A stretch of 64,000 nucleotides of DNA from UBA6918 sp040754425. Lineage in GTDB: Bacteria > Pseudomonadota > Gammaproteobacteria > Burkholderiales > Thiobacillaceae. The translations under genes and the position numbers were made by a program. How positions within the stretch are numbered: the first letter of the stretch is position 1; every line of letters begins with the position of its first letter. Under the pieces are notes generated by a model. That model did no database searches, had not been told where the DNA came from, and was given only the letters and a program-made list of their open reading frames with translations. The DNA lies in NCBI GenBank assembly GCA_040754425.1, contig JBFMCR010000035.1, positions 44,725-108,724 on the forward strand, written 5' to 3'. Positions 63,037 through 64,000 of the stretch are shown in pieces.

Positions 63037-63321
63037 GTGATACGTGGAAAACTGGAACGTGGCCGAGAAGGTGAAGGCCGCGAAGATCGCCGGGAGCTGG
63101 CCGCCCACACGCCCTTAAAAATCCTTGAGCGCAGCGAGGCCCCTATTGACAACCGCCAGGCATTGATCACGGTTCAGCACGATTTCTGTGCTTCCGTAGT
63201 GGTCGTAGCAACGGCATTTCTGGCGGCCCGCGTCAGCCGAACAACCAACATCGAATTGATCCGCTGCCGGCGCTGATCCAGGCTTGAAGCTTCTTGGATG
63301 ACCTGAACCGGTACAGTACTT
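63037..63321 (+). other. Region right of the IS without a supported gene
   Basis: A short frame VENWNVAEKVKAAKIAGSWP begins right at the IS junction and stops after 25 codons. It may be a piece of the gene into which the IS jumped. The other open frame here has no homology and no codon-position bias I can see. Confidence 0.4.
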
Positions 63322-63555
63322 TTGATCAACTTTGAAAAAAATCAGACGCTCATCGCCGCTGGGCTAGAGGGGTACAGAGGGGTTAAACTTCGCAGGGAAT
63401 TGATGTACCACCTGCATGGGCAACGGGTGTTAGACTTCCTCGAAGAGGTTAAGCCGAACGGCAACGACACCGAGAGAAAACAGCATCGCGCCTTGCTGAA
63501 TGAGCTTTGCTGGCTCTGCCTGCACGATTTGGGCGGCATTGATAGCACTTGGTAG
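63322..63555 (+). CDS. Small hypothetical protein
   Basis: This 77-residue frame from TTG (MINFEKNQTLIAAGLEGYRG) is without a clear ribosome-binding site. It is predicted helical, with EVKPNGNDTERKQHRALLNE. It lies 22 bp upstream of the coiled-coil gene, so the two may be an operon. No family is recognised and the start is uncertain. Confidence 0.4.
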   Translation: MINFEKNQTLIAAGLEGYRGVKLRRELMYHLHGQRVLDFLEEVKPNGNDTERKQHRALLNELCWLCLHDLGGIDSTW

Positions 63556-63577
63556 AATTAACCTGAAAGGAAAGAAC

Positions 63578-63799
63578 ATGATCGAGAATCTGGAAAACCT
63601 AGTGCTGGAACACCTGCGCCACATTCGCGGTAAGGTGGATCAGATCAGTGATGACGTGGCGACAGTGAAAATGCGGTTGAACTCGCTTGAAAAAGCCGTG
63701 GCTGGATTCCACGAGGACTTGGCCATTATCAGCGGACGACTAGACCGAGTGGAAAGCCGCATCGATAGAGTAGAGAAAAGACTCGAACTAGCCAGTTAG
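63578..63799 (+). CDS. Small coiled-coil protein
   Basis: This 73-residue protein starts from an ATG preceded by AAAGGAAAG. Heptad-like sequence runs almost throughout: HIRGKVDQISDDVATVKMRL, EDLAIISGRLDRVESRIDRV. Such small coiled-coil proteins are frequent next to mobile elements and toxin-antitoxin or phage genes; the role is unknown. Confidence 0.65.
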   Translation: MIENLENLVLEHLRHIRGKVDQISDDVATVKMRLNSLEKAVAGFHEDLAIISGRLDRVESRIDRVEKRLELAS

Positions 63800-63882
63800 C
63801 ACAATATTGAGTCGGGCAAGAAAATGGGCGGCATGCCAAGGCGCCCACCCGCTGATTAGCCCTTCTCCCGGATTATTCCCAC

Positions 63883-63999
63883 TCAATCATCAGTTAGAGC
63901 CATAACGTGTTGATTTATCGCCACTTTACTCGACTCGCTTAACCAGATACCAGCAAAAATACCATTGCGAATCATCCCCTTGCTGATGCCTGTTGCTGC
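63883..63999 (-). CDS. C-terminal end of a gene entering from the right edge
   Basis: Thirty-eight codons are open from the edge to a TGA at 63883: ISKGMIRNGIFAGIWLSESS, then KVAINQHVMALTDD. The composition is protein-like, but no family is recognised from so short a piece. Confidence 0.35.
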   Translation of the reverse strand, partial: AATGISKGMIRNGIFAGIWLSESSKVAINQHVMALTDD

Positions 64000-64000
64000 C

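Overview
The window is a draft-genome scaffold segment (one run of 100 Ns at 27502-27601) of high GC content. It is almost certainly from a betaproteobacterium. Pointers are the dapC-dapD arrangement, an HPF protein fused to a cold-shock domain, a BCAM0308-type protein, a stand-alone ModE DNA-binding protein and the general look of the proteins. A Nitrosomonadales, Rhodocyclales or Burkholderiales relative is my guess; the sequence does not settle the genus.

Layout. (1) 1-4871, minus strand: a defence or restriction-like module of a ribbon-helix-helix regulator, an SNF2-type helicase and an N6-adenine DNA methyltransferase that runs off the left edge. (2) 4.9-6.5 kb: gene remnants and an MFS transporter. 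(3) 6.6-12.3 kb: a molybdenum hydroxylase operon (IorA/IorB-like subunits, XdhC, MocA) with a divergent AraC regulator. (4) 12.5-14 kb: a DUF2189 membrane protein and a broken macro-domain gene. Related palindromic elements are scattered through 10.5-13.9 kb. (5) 14-19.6 kb: CBS/CNNM protein, FKBP, lipoprotein, SelO, DoxX and transaldolase. (6) 19.6-24 kb: molybdenum cofactor genes moaA and mobB-moeA-moaD-moaE, diverging from a ModE-type palindrome, with a short modE. (7) 24.1-27 kb: DUF302, crcB-DUF190 (fluoride), TauE, tadA and an L,D-transpeptidase in one overlapping run. (8) 27.0-30.3 kb: a dapC, two small paralogues, dapD operon whose 3' end carries a tandem array looking like a site-specific integration site. 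(9) 30.4-35.5 kb: transporter, VOC protein, Usp, DksA-like, HPF-CSD, PAS protein, sugar kinase and queF. (10) 35.6-41.3 kb: smc, an NfeD-type protease and a slipin. (11) 41.4-53.4 kb: malQ and a stress/proteostasis block (BCAM0308 protein, an internally duplicated unknown, Lon-like protease, DnaK, Hsp20, DnaJ, CBS protein), then polX. (12) 53.4-61.4 kb: rtcA, a Gly/Tyr/Met-repeat metal-response cluster with a copper-type P-ATPase, and an alpha-glucan phosphorylase. (13) 61.4-64 kb: a noncoding stretch, a decayed IS5-family element and small ORFs.

How the genes fit together. The cofactor genes (MoaA, MoaD, MoaE, MoeA, MobB) make molybdenum cofactor; MocA and XdhC convert and load the cytosine-dinucleotide form for the IorAB-type hydroxylase. 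The 41-61 kb block combines chaperones, proteases, polyglucan breakdown and metal efflux. With Usp, DksA-like and HPF-CSD upstream, it resembles the low-oxygen/stress-survival gene sets known from Burkholderia. The most unusual signals are the dapD 3'-end array at 27263-27728, the variable-arm palindromic element family at 10.5-13.9 kb, the apparent ATC start of dnaJ at 49882, and the helicase-methyltransferase module at the left edge.
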